From: Actinomycetospora sp. NBRC 106375
Lineage (GTDB): Bacteria > Actinomycetota > Actinomycetes > Mycobacteriales > Pseudonocardiaceae
Reading direction: 5' to 3'
Assembly: GCF_030269665.1 (NCBI RefSeq)
Contig: NZ_BSTS01000012.1
Span: forward strand, 185,400-249,399
Length of the DNA: 64,000 bases
Of the stretch, positions 1 through 7,478 are shown one piece after another. The position numbers and the translations under genes were made by a program. Under the pieces are notes generated by a model. That model was not told the origin of the DNA. It worked only from the letters and a program-made list of their open reading frames with translations, and ran no database searches. Each line of letters starts with the position of its first letter. Position 1 is the first letter of the stretch.

Positions 1-54
1 GATCGCGAACGGCGGGTCGAGCTCGGCGGTGGCGCGATCCCAGCTGCTGATCAC
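1..54 (-). CDS. Amino acid deaminase/aldolase-like (D-threonine aldolase/alanine racemase fold), 5' end only
   Basis: Only the first 18 codons lie in the window, read leftward from a GTG. They give ISSWDRATAELDPPFAI after the start, which resembles the N terminus of the PLP-dependent amino acid deaminase/aldolase proteins that actinobacteria often carry beside a sugar-lactone oxidase. The lactone oxidase starts 15 bp away in the opposite direction, which fits that pairing. The call rests on a very short stretch and on neighbourhood. Confidence 0.45.
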   Translation of the reverse strand, partial: MISSWDRATAELDPPFAI

Positions 55-69
55 CCGCCGGAGGTTACG

Positions 70-1395
70 GTGCTCGGCGTGAGTCGCGGCACCTGGCGGA
101 ACTGGGCCGGCACGGTCACCGCCACCCCGGCACGGGTACACCTCCCCCGCTCGGTCGACGACGTCGTCGCGGCCGTGCGCGCGGCCCGCGGCTCGCACCT
201 GCGCCCCCGCGGCAGCGGGCACTCGTTCACCCCGCTCGCCGCGACCGACGCGCACGCGATCGACCTGCGGCACTGGGCGGGCGTCGACACGCTGGACACG
301 ACGACCGGGCGCGTGCGGGTCCGCGCCGGGACGACGCTGCGCGCGCTCAACACGGCGCTCGACGCGCACGGGCTCGCGATGGCGAACCTCGGTGACATCG
401 ACGCCCAGACGATCTCGGGAGCCGTCGCCACCGGCACCCACGGCACCGGCGCGCGGCTCGGCGGCGTGGCGACGCAGGTGGTCGCGCTCGACCTGGTGCT
501 CGCCGACGGCTCGGTCGTGCACTGCTCGGCGGGCGACGAGCTCTTCGAGGCGGCGCGGATCGGGCTCGGCGCGTTCGGCGTCGTCACCGGACTCACCCTG
601 CAGTGCGTGCCGGCGTTCACGCTGCGCGCGGTCGAGCGCCCGGAGCCCCTCGACGACGTCCTGACCGGCCTCGACGCGCTGCTCACCGGCGACGACGACG
701 GGGCCGATCACGTCGAGTTCTACTGGTTCCCGTACGGCAGCCAGGCTCTCGTCAAGCGGAACACCCGCGTCGACCCCGCGGACGCGCCGCCGCCGCTGCA
801 CCCGGTGCGGCGGTTCCTCGAGTACGACGTCGTCGAGAACGCCGCGTTCGGGGCGCTGTGCCGGGTCGCGCGCGCCCTCCCGCGCACCGCCGTGCCCCTG
901 GGCCGCGTCGCCGGGTCGGTGCTCTCGGCGCGCGAGTACGGCGACCGCTCCCACCGCGTGTTCACGACCCGGCGCCGGGTGCGGTTCGTCGAGTCCGAGT
1001 GGGCGTTCCCGCGCGACCGGCTCGCCGGCGTGCTCGACGACCTGCGCGCGCTGGTCCCCCGCCTCGAGCACCCGGTGCTCTTCCCGGTCGAGGTCCGTGT
1101 CGCCGCCGCCGACGACGTGTGGCTCTCCACCGCGTACGGCCGCGACACCGCCTACGTCGCGATCCACCAGTACGTCGGGGCGCCGCGCGAGGAGTACTTC
1201 ACCGGGTTCGCCGAGATCGCCGCGGCCGCCGGCGGGCGCCCGCACTGGGGCAAGGTCCACCCCCTCGACGCCGCGGCCCTGCGCGAGCGGTATCCCCGCT
1301 TCGACGACGTGCGGCGCGTGCGCCGCGACGTCGACCCCGGGGGCCTGTTCACCAACCCGCACCTGGACCGCGTCCTCGGCCCGGTGGCACCGTGA
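70..1395 (+). CDS. FAD-dependent D-arabinono-1,4-lactone oxidase family protein
   Basis: This 441-residue protein has the two halves expected of an aldonolactone oxidase: an N-terminal VAO-type FAD-binding domain and a C-terminal ALO domain. The motif RPRGSGHSFTPL near residue 48 contains the His that in this family often links covalently to FAD. The C terminus has the HWGK motif and ends with the usual DPGGLFTNPHL stretch. The start is a GTG with GGAGG about 6 nt upstream; the frame stays open to the window edge, so a longer form cannot be fully excluded. The family oxidises sugar-1,4-lactones to ascorbate-like compounds; the real substrate here is unknown. Confidence 0.85.
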   Translation: MLGVSRGTWRNWAGTVTATPARVHLPRSVDDVVAAVRAARGSHLRPRGSGHSFTPLAATDAHAIDLRHWAGVDTLDTTTGRVRVRAGTTLRALNTALDAHGLAMANLGDIDAQTISGAVATGTHGTGARLGGVATQVVALDLVLADGSVVHCSAGDELFEAARIGLGAFGVVTGLTLQCVPAFTLRAVERPEPLDDVLTGLDALLTGDDDGADHVEFYWFPYGSQALVKRNTRVDPADAPPPLHPVRRFLEYDVVENAAFGALCRVARALPRTAVPLGRVAGSVLSAREYGDRSHRVFTTRRRVRFVESEWAFPRDRLAGVLDDLRALVPRLEHPVLFPVEVRVAAADDVWLSTAYGRDTAYVAIHQYVGAPREEYFTGFAEIAAAAGGRPHWGKVHPLDAAALRERYPRFDDVRRVRRDVDPGGLFTNPHLDRVLGPVAP

Positions 1396-1399
1396 CGGT

Positions 1400-1900
1400 G
1401 TGACCCGCAACCTGCTCACCGGGGCGATCACCGTCGAGGACCTCCCGGCTGCGACCGCCGCGTTCATCCGGAAGCAGGCCGCCGCGAAGGGGCTGGACGG
1501 CGACCCGCTGGACGGCGTGACCCACGGGCTGCGGACCGACGAGGACAGCCTGGAGCGGCTGAGCTCCGGCCCGCGCACCGAGCACCACACGACGGAGATG
1601 CTCCTGTCGTCGCAGCTCCTGATCATCTCCTACCGCCAGGGCCACGACGACACCTACGAGCGGGTCGACGCGGCGGCGCGGGTGAGCTTCCACCGCCTCG
1701 ACCAGCTCGAGGTCGTGACGCCGGTCCCCGACCGGCCCCATCGGACGCTGGGCACGGCCACCCTCGGGGTGCTGTCGGTGGAGAGCCGGATGGTCGGCGG
1801 CCCGCGACGCACCACCCGGAACATCCCGACGGGCAACGCCCCGGAGGCCACGACCTTCCGGAACGCCCTGGTCGACGCCGCGGGACGGGCGCGGACCTGA
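1400..1900 (+). CDS. Conserved actinobacterial protein of unknown function (paralogue of 27506-28006)
   Basis: This 166-residue soluble protein starts at a GTG 4 nt after the lactone oxidase stop, so the two are probably co-transcribed. I do not recognise a domain. It is clearly related to the protein at 27506-28006: both have a DPL..VT.GLR.DE stretch near residue 40 and similar C termini, and have the same length. There is no signal peptide or membrane segment. It ends 4 bp before the convergent dioxygenase gene. Confidence 0.7.
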   Translation: MTRNLLTGAITVEDLPAATAAFIRKQAAAKGLDGDPLDGVTHGLRTDEDSLERLSSGPRTEHHTTEMLLSSQLLIISYRQGHDDTYERVDAAARVSFHRLDQLEVVTPVPDRPHRTLGTATLGVLSVESRMVGGPRRTTRNIPTGNAPEATTFRNALVDAAGRART

Positions 1901-1904
1901 CCCC

Positions 1905-2876
1905 CTAGACGCGGATCGCGTCGGCCATCCCGACGACGACCTCGCGGTCGCCCTGGTACGGCTCGCGGCCGTGCGCGGTCCGGATGTTGTCGACGACCAT
2001 GACGTCGCCCGCCTGCCACGGCTCGCTCACCGTGTGCGCGGCGTAGGCGTTGTTGATCAGGTTGACCACGTCCTCGCCGATCGGCTCGCCGTTGCCGAAG
2101 CGCGTGGTGAAGGGCAGCCCGTCGGGCCCGTAGGACTCGACGAGGTACTCGCGGATGTCGGGGTCGAGCGTCCACTCGTTGAGGAACGCGACCTGGTTGA
2201 ACCAGCACGGCCGGCCGTCGACGGGGTGCCGCACCACGGCGCGGCGACGCTGGCGGGTGCTCAGGCCGTCGCCGTTCCAGCTGAACTCGATGCCCTGGTT
2301 GCGGCAGTACTGCTCGACGGCGCCGCGGTCGTTCGTCCCGAAGGCCTCGGCCCACGACGCGCCGATCTCGTCGTTGTAGTTGCGGACCAGCAGCCAGCCC
2401 TCGTTCTCGAGCCGCGACACCAGGGCCGGCGGGAGCGCCTGGAGGACGGCCGACGCGTCGCCGACCGGCGTGGCGCCCCCGGAGGCCGCCGGGGTGAGGC
2501 AGGCGAAGAACATGAAGCCGGGCGGGTCGGGCAGGTAGCTCAGCTCGTTGTGCAGGCACATCTGCTGGGTGGCCGGCCACGGCGTGGCCGAGTACAGGCC
2601 GTTCCCCAGCGCCGTGCGCGCCGCGAAGGCCTCGCGCTCGGCCAGCAGGCCGACCGCCGCGAGACGCCCGAACACGGCGGCCGTCTGCGCGTGGTCGCGG
2701 ACCCCGAGCCCCCGGATCAGGACCGAGCCGTGCCGGGCCACGATCTGGCGGACGTCGTTGCGGTGGTACGCGGCCCAGCCGACCGGGTCCGGCCCCGCGC
2801 TCACCCACAGGATCGGCGGTTTGCCGGGACGCAGGTCGAGGTTGCCGGCGGCCGGCTGCTGCATGGTCGAGGACAT
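1905..2876 (-). CDS. TauD/SyrP-like Fe(II)/2-oxoglutarate-dependent dioxygenase
   Basis: The 323-residue protein has the TauD fold signatures. CLHNELSY near residue 107 carries the HxD/E iron ligands, and DNIRTAHGREPY near 296 carries the distal His and the Arg that binds 2-oxoglutarate. It looks closest to SyrP-type hydroxylases, which modify amino acids for nonribosomal peptide synthesis, sometimes on the carrier protein. A GGAG ribosome site precedes the ATG. It lies 46 bp after the SbnA gene on the same strand, so a role in hydroxylating Dap or its polymer is plausible but inferred. Confidence 0.8.
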   Translation of the reverse strand: MSSTMQQPAAGNLDLRPGKPPILWVSAGPDPVGWAAYHRNDVRQIVARHGSVLIRGLGVRDHAQTAAVFGRLAAVGLLAEREAFAARTALGNGLYSATPWPATQQMCLHNELSYLPDPPGFMFFACLTPAASGGATPVGDASAVLQALPPALVSRLENEGWLLVRNYNDEIGASWAEAFGTNDRGAVEQYCRNQGIEFSWNGDGLSTRQRRRAVVRHPVDGRPCWFNQVAFLNEWTLDPDIREYLVESYGPDGLPFTTRFGNGEPIGEDVVNLINNAYAAHTVSEPWQAGDVMVVDNIRTAHGREPYQGDREVVVGMADAIRV

Positions 2877-2922
2877 CGCGGGCTCCTGGGGCTGTGGCGT
2901 GGTTCAGGCGGGTGGCGCGGGG

Positions 2923-3930
2923 TCACGCGGTGGGTGTGGACGGCTTCGGCAGGTTCTCCGGCAGCACGGTGCGGCCGGTCAGGCGCGCACGGGCGCCGTA
3001 GTGCTCCTCGCGCCAGACCGGGGCGTAGACGGTCTCGAGGTAGCGCTCGCCCGAGTCGGGCGCCAGGGTCACGGCGGTCATGCCGGGCCGGCCGTGCTCC
3101 TTCATCCACGCGGCGGCACCCGCGACCACGGTGCCGGTGGAGCCGCCGAAGAGGAACCCGCGCATCGCGAGGCGCTGGCACATCCGCAGGGTCTCGGTCT
3201 CGGGGACCATGACGACGTCGTCGACCAGCGTGCGGTCGAGCGCCGGTGGCGTCATGCCCATGCCCAGCCCCGGGATGCGCCGTGTGGCGGCCGGGCCGCC
3301 GAAGCTCACGGACCCCTCGACGTCGATGGCGACGATCGTGACGTCCGGCCGGTGCTGCTTGAACCAGCGCGCGGTGCCCATCAGCGTGCCGCAGGTGCCC
3401 GCGCCGACGAACACGACGTTGACGTGGGGGAAGGTCTGGGCGATCGCCGGCCCGGTCTGGGCGTAGTGGGCGCCGGCGTTGGCCGGGTTCTCGTACTGGT
3501 TGAGCCAGACGGCGTCGGGGTTCTTCGCGCAGATCGAGGCGAGGTGCTCGATGCGGGCGCCGAGCAGCCCGGTCTCGGGGTGGGGCACGTCGACGACGTG
3601 GACCTCGCCGCCGAAGGCCTCGATGAGCCGGCGGGTCTGGATGTTGCAGCGGTCGTCGGTGACGCAGATGAAGCGGTAGCCGTGGTTCGCGCAGACCATC
3701 GCCAGCGCGACGCCGAGGTTGCCCGACGACGACTCGACGACGATCGACCAGGGGTTGAGCAGCCCCTGCGCCTGGGCGGCCCCGATCATCGAGGCCGCGG
3801 CTTTCAGCTTCACGGACCCCGCGAAGTTCATGCCCTCGACCTTGAGGAAGAGGTTGTGCTCGACGATCGCTCGCAGATCCACGAAGAGGTCGTCGGTGTT
3901 GTACTGCTGGGGGGCGGAGATGATGGTCAT
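2923..3930 (-). CDS. sbnA: 2,3-diaminopropionate biosynthesis protein SbnA (ACEGA synthase)
   Basis: The 335-residue protein is a fold-type II PLP enzyme of the cysteine synthase superfamily. NFAGSVKLKAA places the PLP lysine at about residue 41; ESSSGNLG and GAGTCGTLMG are the substrate and phosphate loops. It matches SbnA, which joins O-phospho-L-serine and L-glutamate to form the precursor of L-2,3-diaminopropionate. The start used is an ATG preceded by a strong GAGGAGG; an upstream in-frame start at 3975 lacks one. Its partner SbnB lies at 6394-7458, unusually separated from it by a kinase gene and an oppositely oriented FHA gene. Confidence 0.88.
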   Translation of the reverse strand: MTIISAPQQYNTDDLFVDLRAIVEHNLFLKVEGMNFAGSVKLKAAASMIGAAQAQGLLNPWSIVVESSSGNLGVALAMVCANHGYRFICVTDDRCNIQTRRLIEAFGGEVHVVDVPHPETGLLGARIEHLASICAKNPDAVWLNQYENPANAGAHYAQTGPAIAQTFPHVNVVFVGAGTCGTLMGTARWFKQHRPDVTIVAIDVEGSVSFGGPAATRRIPGLGMGMTPPALDRTLVDDVVMVPETETLRMCQRLAMRGFLFGGSTGTVVAGAAAWMKEHGRPGMTAVTLAPDSGERYLETVYAPVWREEHYGARARLTGRTVLPENLPKPSTPTA

Positions 3931-4091
3931 GGCGACCTCCTCGGTTTCGCTGTCGTCGTCCCGGTGGGACTCCAAGAATCCGCTGGGGCGCCTCGCGCCG
4001 ACATCGCCGCCGCGCCAGCCTTCCCGTCGTGCGTGGTCAGGGTTCTGTCACCCGGAGGTAAGGGGTGGTGGTGCACCTCGCGGCCTCCCGC

Positions 4092-5648
4092 TCAGCCCGC
4101 GGCGGGCGTCAGGAGCACGGCGCCGTACACGGCGCCCGCGACGACCGCCGCCACGAGCAGGACGGCCAGGACGACCAGGAGCACCGTCCGCACCGGCCGC
4201 CGGGCGGGCGGCTCCTCCGGGTCGGCGGGCGTGACCGGGTCGGTGGACCAGCCCGAGGTCGGGTCGAGGATCGCCGGCGCGGCGGCCCGCGGGTCGCGGA
4301 CCCGCAGCGCGGACGTCCTGTCGTCGTCGGGGGCCGACGGCCGCACCGGTGGCGGGCCCCCGGCCGGCCGGGCCTCGACGGGCGCGGCGCCGGTCGGGCG
4401 CCGGACCCCGGTGTCCCGCGGCGGGCCGGGGGCCCACCCCGGACGCACCGCCTCCCGGGGCGGCGCGCCGGGACCGCCGCGGGGTCCGGGACCCCCCGGA
4501 CCCCCCGGGCCTCCCGGGCCTCCCGGGCCTCCCGGGCCGCCGGGCCGCCGGGCGGGGGCGGCGCTGCGGGCCGACGGGCGCGCGCCGCGTCGCATGACCG
4601 CGGTGGCGTTGACCGGGTCGTCCACCTGTGTGGCGGGCACGACCGTGGTCGGGACGTCGGCGTCGGCCTGGTCCGCCGCGGGAGCAGGCGCGGGAGCGGC
4701 CGGGGCGGGAGCGCCGGAGGCCTGGGTGCCGCCACGGCGGGGGGCGGCCTTCTCGGCGTCGCCCGCCTCCCGGCGCCACTGCGCCGTGGTCGGGGTCGAC
4801 GGCACGACCCGCCCGGCCCCGGCGTCGAGCGCCGCCCGGGCCGCCGCGGCGAGGGCGCCCGCGCTCGCGGGCCGCTCGGCCGGGTCCTTGGCCAGGCTCG
4901 CGGCGACCAGAGCGTCGAACGCCGGGTCCAGACCCGGGACCGAGCGCGACGGCGTCGGGGGCGTCCAGGTCAGGTGCGCGGTCATGAGCTCGGTGGGCTC
5001 CTCGATCGGGAACGGCCTGCTCCCGGTGAGGCACTCGAACAGCAGGCAGCCCAGCGCGTAGACGTCGATCCCCAGGTCGCCCTCGCCCGAGAAGCGCTCC
5101 GGCGCCATGTAGTCGAGGCTGCCGATCAGGATGCGGGTCCCGGTCAGCGGCGCGCTCTCGTCGCCCGCCACGGAGCGCGTGATCCCGAAGTCGACGAGGT
5201 AGACGAAGTCGTGCGCGCCCACCGCGTCGTCGATGAGGACGTTCGACGGCTTCACGTCGCGGTGGATGAGCCCGGCGTGGTGGGCGGCGTCCAGCGCGGA
5301 CGCGACCTGCTCCACGACCGCCACCGCGCGGGCTGGCGGGAGCCGGCGCTCCCTCTCGAGGACCGACTCGAGGTCGGCACCACCGACGAGACGCATGTCG
5401 AGGAAGAGCCGCCCGTCGATCTCGCCGTAGGAGTGGATCGGGATGACGTGCGGGCTGTTCAGCCGCGCGACGAGCCGCGCCTCGCGGCGGAAGCGCCGCT
5501 GGTACTCGTCGTCGCCGGCCGCCTCGGCCACGAGACGCTTGAGCGCGACGATGCGGTCGTGCTCGGTGTCGTGGGCCTCGAACACCTCACCCATGCCGCC
5601 GCGACCGACCACGCGGAGTAGCTCATAGGGCCCGAAACGTTCGGTCAC
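4092..5648 (-). CDS. Membrane-anchored Ser/Thr protein kinase (PknB-like)
   Basis: Residues 1-270 form a complete eukaryotic-type kinase: glycine loop GRGGMGEV, VALK lysine at about 37, HRDVKPSN with the catalytic Asp at about 131, DFG, and MAPER. A long Pro/Gly/Ala-rich juxtamembrane region includes a collagen-like GGP repeat, and one hydrophobic helix lies near the C terminus, so the kinase faces the cytoplasm. I place the start at the GTG of VTERF because GGAGGGGGG lies 8 nt upstream; a GTG at 5687 adds 13 residues. It sits between sbnA and sbnB and is divergent from an FHA protein gene, a classical kinase-reader pairing. Confidence 0.88.
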   Translation of the reverse strand: MTERFGPYELLRVVGRGGMGEVFEAHDTEHDRIVALKRLVAEAAGDDEYQRRFRREARLVARLNSPHVIPIHSYGEIDGRLFLDMRLVGGADLESVLERERRLPPARAVAVVEQVASALDAAHHAGLIHRDVKPSNVLIDDAVGAHDFVYLVDFGITRSVAGDESAPLTGTRILIGSLDYMAPERFSGEGDLGIDVYALGCLLFECLTGSRPFPIEEPTELMTAHLTWTPPTPSRSVPGLDPAFDALVAASLAKDPAERPASAGALAAAARAALDAGAGRVVPSTPTTAQWRREAGDAEKAAPRRGGTQASGAPAPAAPAPAPAADQADADVPTTVVPATQVDDPVNATAVMRRGARPSARSAAPARRPGGPGGPGGPGGPGGPGGPGPRGGPGAPPREAVRPGWAPGPPRDTGVRRPTGAAPVEARPAGGPPPVRPSAPDDDRTSALRVRDPRAAAPAILDPTSGWSTDPVTPADPEEPPARRPVRTVLLVVLAVLLVAAVVAGAVYGAVLLTPAAG

Positions 5649-5727
5649 CCGAGGCACCCCCCTCCGGCTGGTCGTCGCTGATGACACTATGTCGCACAGG
5701 CCCTCGAACGTGATAGACCGTATGGCG

Positions 5728-5743
5728 TACTCTCACTCGAATG
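5728..5743. promoter_or_regulatory. 16-bp box shared with the Pls promoter (copy 1)
   Basis: TACTCTCACTCGAATG lies in the 136-bp divergent promoter region between the kinase and FHA genes. It matches 15 of 16 bases of TACTTTCACTCGAATG at 15061-15076, immediately upstream of the Pls-like synthetase gene. Two such copies within one cluster suggest a common regulator site or promoter element. A short inverted repeat GTGACG...CGTCAC follows at 5743-5763. Confidence 0.5.
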
Positions 5744-5784
5744 TGACGGTCGGTGATCGTCACCCGGTGTCGAGGAGGACAGGC

Positions 5785-6390
5785 GTGACCAGCGACGCCG
5801 GGCGCGCGACGAGCTTCCTCGAGGTGTGGCGGCCTGGGGGTGTCGAGGTGGTCCTCCTCGCCGGGCCGTCGATGACGATCGGTCGGGACGAGGGCAACGG
5901 GGTCGTGCTCGACCACGACGGTCAGGTGTCGTCCCTGCACGCGGTGCTGCAGTCCTACGGGGCGAGCTGGGCGATCCGCGACCTCGGCAGCACCAACGGC
6001 ACCGTCGTGGCGGGCGAGCGGCTCATCGCCGAGCGCGCGCTGCGCCACGGGGACGCGATCCAGGTCGGGGCGACGCGGATGGTCTTCCGCGGTGCCGCGG
6101 GCCGGGCGGCGCCCACGACGGCGCCGCGGAAGCCCCCGGAGCTCACCCGCCGCGAACGCGACGTCCTCCTCGCGCTCTGCCGGCCCCTGTTCTCGGGCGC
6201 GGTGTTCACCGAACCCGCCACGGCCCGCGCCGTCGCCGCCGAGCTCGTCGTCTCCGAGGCCGCGGTCAAGCAGCACCTGCTGCGCCTCTACGACAAGTTC
6301 GAGCTCGACCCGGCGAGCACGCGGCGCCGCGTCGAGCTCGCCAACGCGGCGCTGCAGCGGGGCGCGGTCACCCCCGCCGACCTCACCTGA
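5785..6390 (+). CDS. FHA domain protein with C-terminal helix-turn-helix-like domain
   Basis: The 201-residue protein has an N-terminal FHA domain with all signature positions (IGRDEGN, SSLHA, DLGSTNG), so it should bind phosphothreonine. Residues about 113-175 (LTRRERDVLLAL through KQHLLRLYDKF) resemble a winged or LuxR-type helix-turn-helix. The GTG start has GAGGAGG 5-9 nt upstream; a start at 5689 has no such site. It is transcribed divergently from the kinase and converges on sbnB with a 3-bp gap. A phospho-dependent transcription regulator of the Dap locus is the simplest reading, but is inferred. Confidence 0.82.
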   Translation: MTSDAGRATSFLEVWRPGGVEVVLLAGPSMTIGRDEGNGVVLDHDGQVSSLHAVLQSYGASWAIRDLGSTNGTVVAGERLIAERALRHGDAIQVGATRMVFRGAAGRAAPTTAPRKPPELTRRERDVLLALCRPLFSGAVFTEPATARAVAAELVVSEAAVKQHLLRLYDKFELDPASTRRRVELANAALQRGAVTPADLT

Positions 6391-6393
6391 CAT

Positions 6394-7458
6394 TCAGCCG
6401 TAGCGCTTCAGCTCGTGGAAGAAGTCGTCGACCACGTGCAGGCCGCCGGTCGCCGTGACGTGGTCGTAGACGTTCTTGCCCAGCGCGAGGTCGAGGATGC
6501 CGAGCCCGAACGGCGAGAACACGACGGTCCGGTCGGTCGGCAGCGTGATCCGCTCGGCGAGGACGTCGCCCAGCGTCCCGTCGACGTGGTCGCGGTTGCC
6601 GGTCTGCTGCTCCACCAGGTGCACCGAGGTGTTCGCGCGCAGGCAGTGGTCGACGTCGTCGACGATGTTCGTCGACGCCGTGATCACCTCGGGCCCGAGG
6701 TCGCGCAGGGACACGTGCAGGACCAGCGGGTGGTGGTCGAACCACGCCGGGTCGTGCACGTGCGGCGTGCCCGCCACCGTGGCGAAGACGACGAGGTCGC
6801 TGTTGCGGATCAGCGACTCGGCGTCGTCGTGGACCGTGATCTCCCCGGTGCCGTCCTGCGTGGAGAGGTAGCCACGGAAGCCCTCGGCGCTCTCCGGCTT
6901 CAGGTCGAACACGCCGGTCTCGTCGAAGGTCCACCCGGTCCCCGCGAGATAGGTGTGCAGGTACCGGGCGATGAGCCCCACCCCGAAGAAGCCGACGCGC
7001 CGTGGCCGCTCGCGTCCCCGGGTCAGCCGGTCGGCGGCCAGCGCGGCGGAGGCCGAGGTGCGGCACGCGTTGATGATCGACGCCTCGAGACAGGCGAAGG
7101 GGTAGCCCGTGTCGTGGTCGTTGAGGATCAGCACCGCCGACGCGCGGGGCACCCCGGCCGCCACGTTCTCCGGGAAGCTCGAGACCCACTTGATCCCGTC
7201 GACGTTGACGTCCCCGCCCACCGACGCGGGCAGCGCGATGATCCGCGACGTGGGGCGGTCGTCGAAGGTGAGGAAGTACGACGGCGGGTTGTGGGTCCGG
7301 CCGGCGTCGTGGAGCCGGTAGGTGTCCTCCATGAGGGCGACGACGTCGCGCTCGCGCCCGCGCACCGCCTCCCCGACCTGCGCGCCCGGGATCACCGCGA
7401 ACGGCGGCACCGTCACGGCACCGACGGTCGAGCTCCGCTGCGCTCCGTCTCCGGACAT
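6394..7458 (-). CDS. sbnB: 2,3-diaminopropionate biosynthesis protein SbnB (ACEGA dehydrogenase)
   Basis: The 354-residue protein belongs to the ornithine cyclodeaminase/mu-crystallin family and matches SbnB along its length: substrate-binding half with GIKWVSSFPEN, nucleotide loop GFFGVGLIARY, and VFSPFGLGILDLALGK near the end. SbnB oxidatively cleaves the SbnA product to L-2,3-diaminopropionate plus 2-oxoglutarate, reducing NAD. The ATG follows a GGAG site. It is the third gene of the minus-strand operon after the Pls-like synthetase and the adenylation protein, with a 20-bp gap. Confidence 0.88.
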   Translation of the reverse strand: MSGDGAQRSSTVGAVTVPPFAVIPGAQVGEAVRGRERDVVALMEDTYRLHDAGRTHNPPSYFLTFDDRPTSRIIALPASVGGDVNVDGIKWVSSFPENVAAGVPRASAVLILNDHDTGYPFACLEASIINACRTSASAALAADRLTRGRERPRRVGFFGVGLIARYLHTYLAGTGWTFDETGVFDLKPESAEGFRGYLSTQDGTGEITVHDDAESLIRNSDLVVFATVAGTPHVHDPAWFDHHPLVLHVSLRDLGPEVITASTNIVDDVDHCLRANTSVHLVEQQTGNRDHVDGTLGDVLAERITLPTDRTVVFSPFGLGILDLALGKNVYDHVTATGGLHVVDDFFHELKRYG

Positions 7459-7478
7459 GTCAGGCTCCTTCGAGGTGG

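Noticed and set aside
4490..4560. GGCCTCCC-type tandem repeat as a regulatory element
   Set aside because: It is in frame and encodes the collagen-like Gly-Gly-Pro run of the kinase juxtamembrane region.
2548..5061. 837-codon plus-strand frame across sbnA and the kinase
   Set aside because: It is antisense to two genes with clear motifs and correct ribosome sites.
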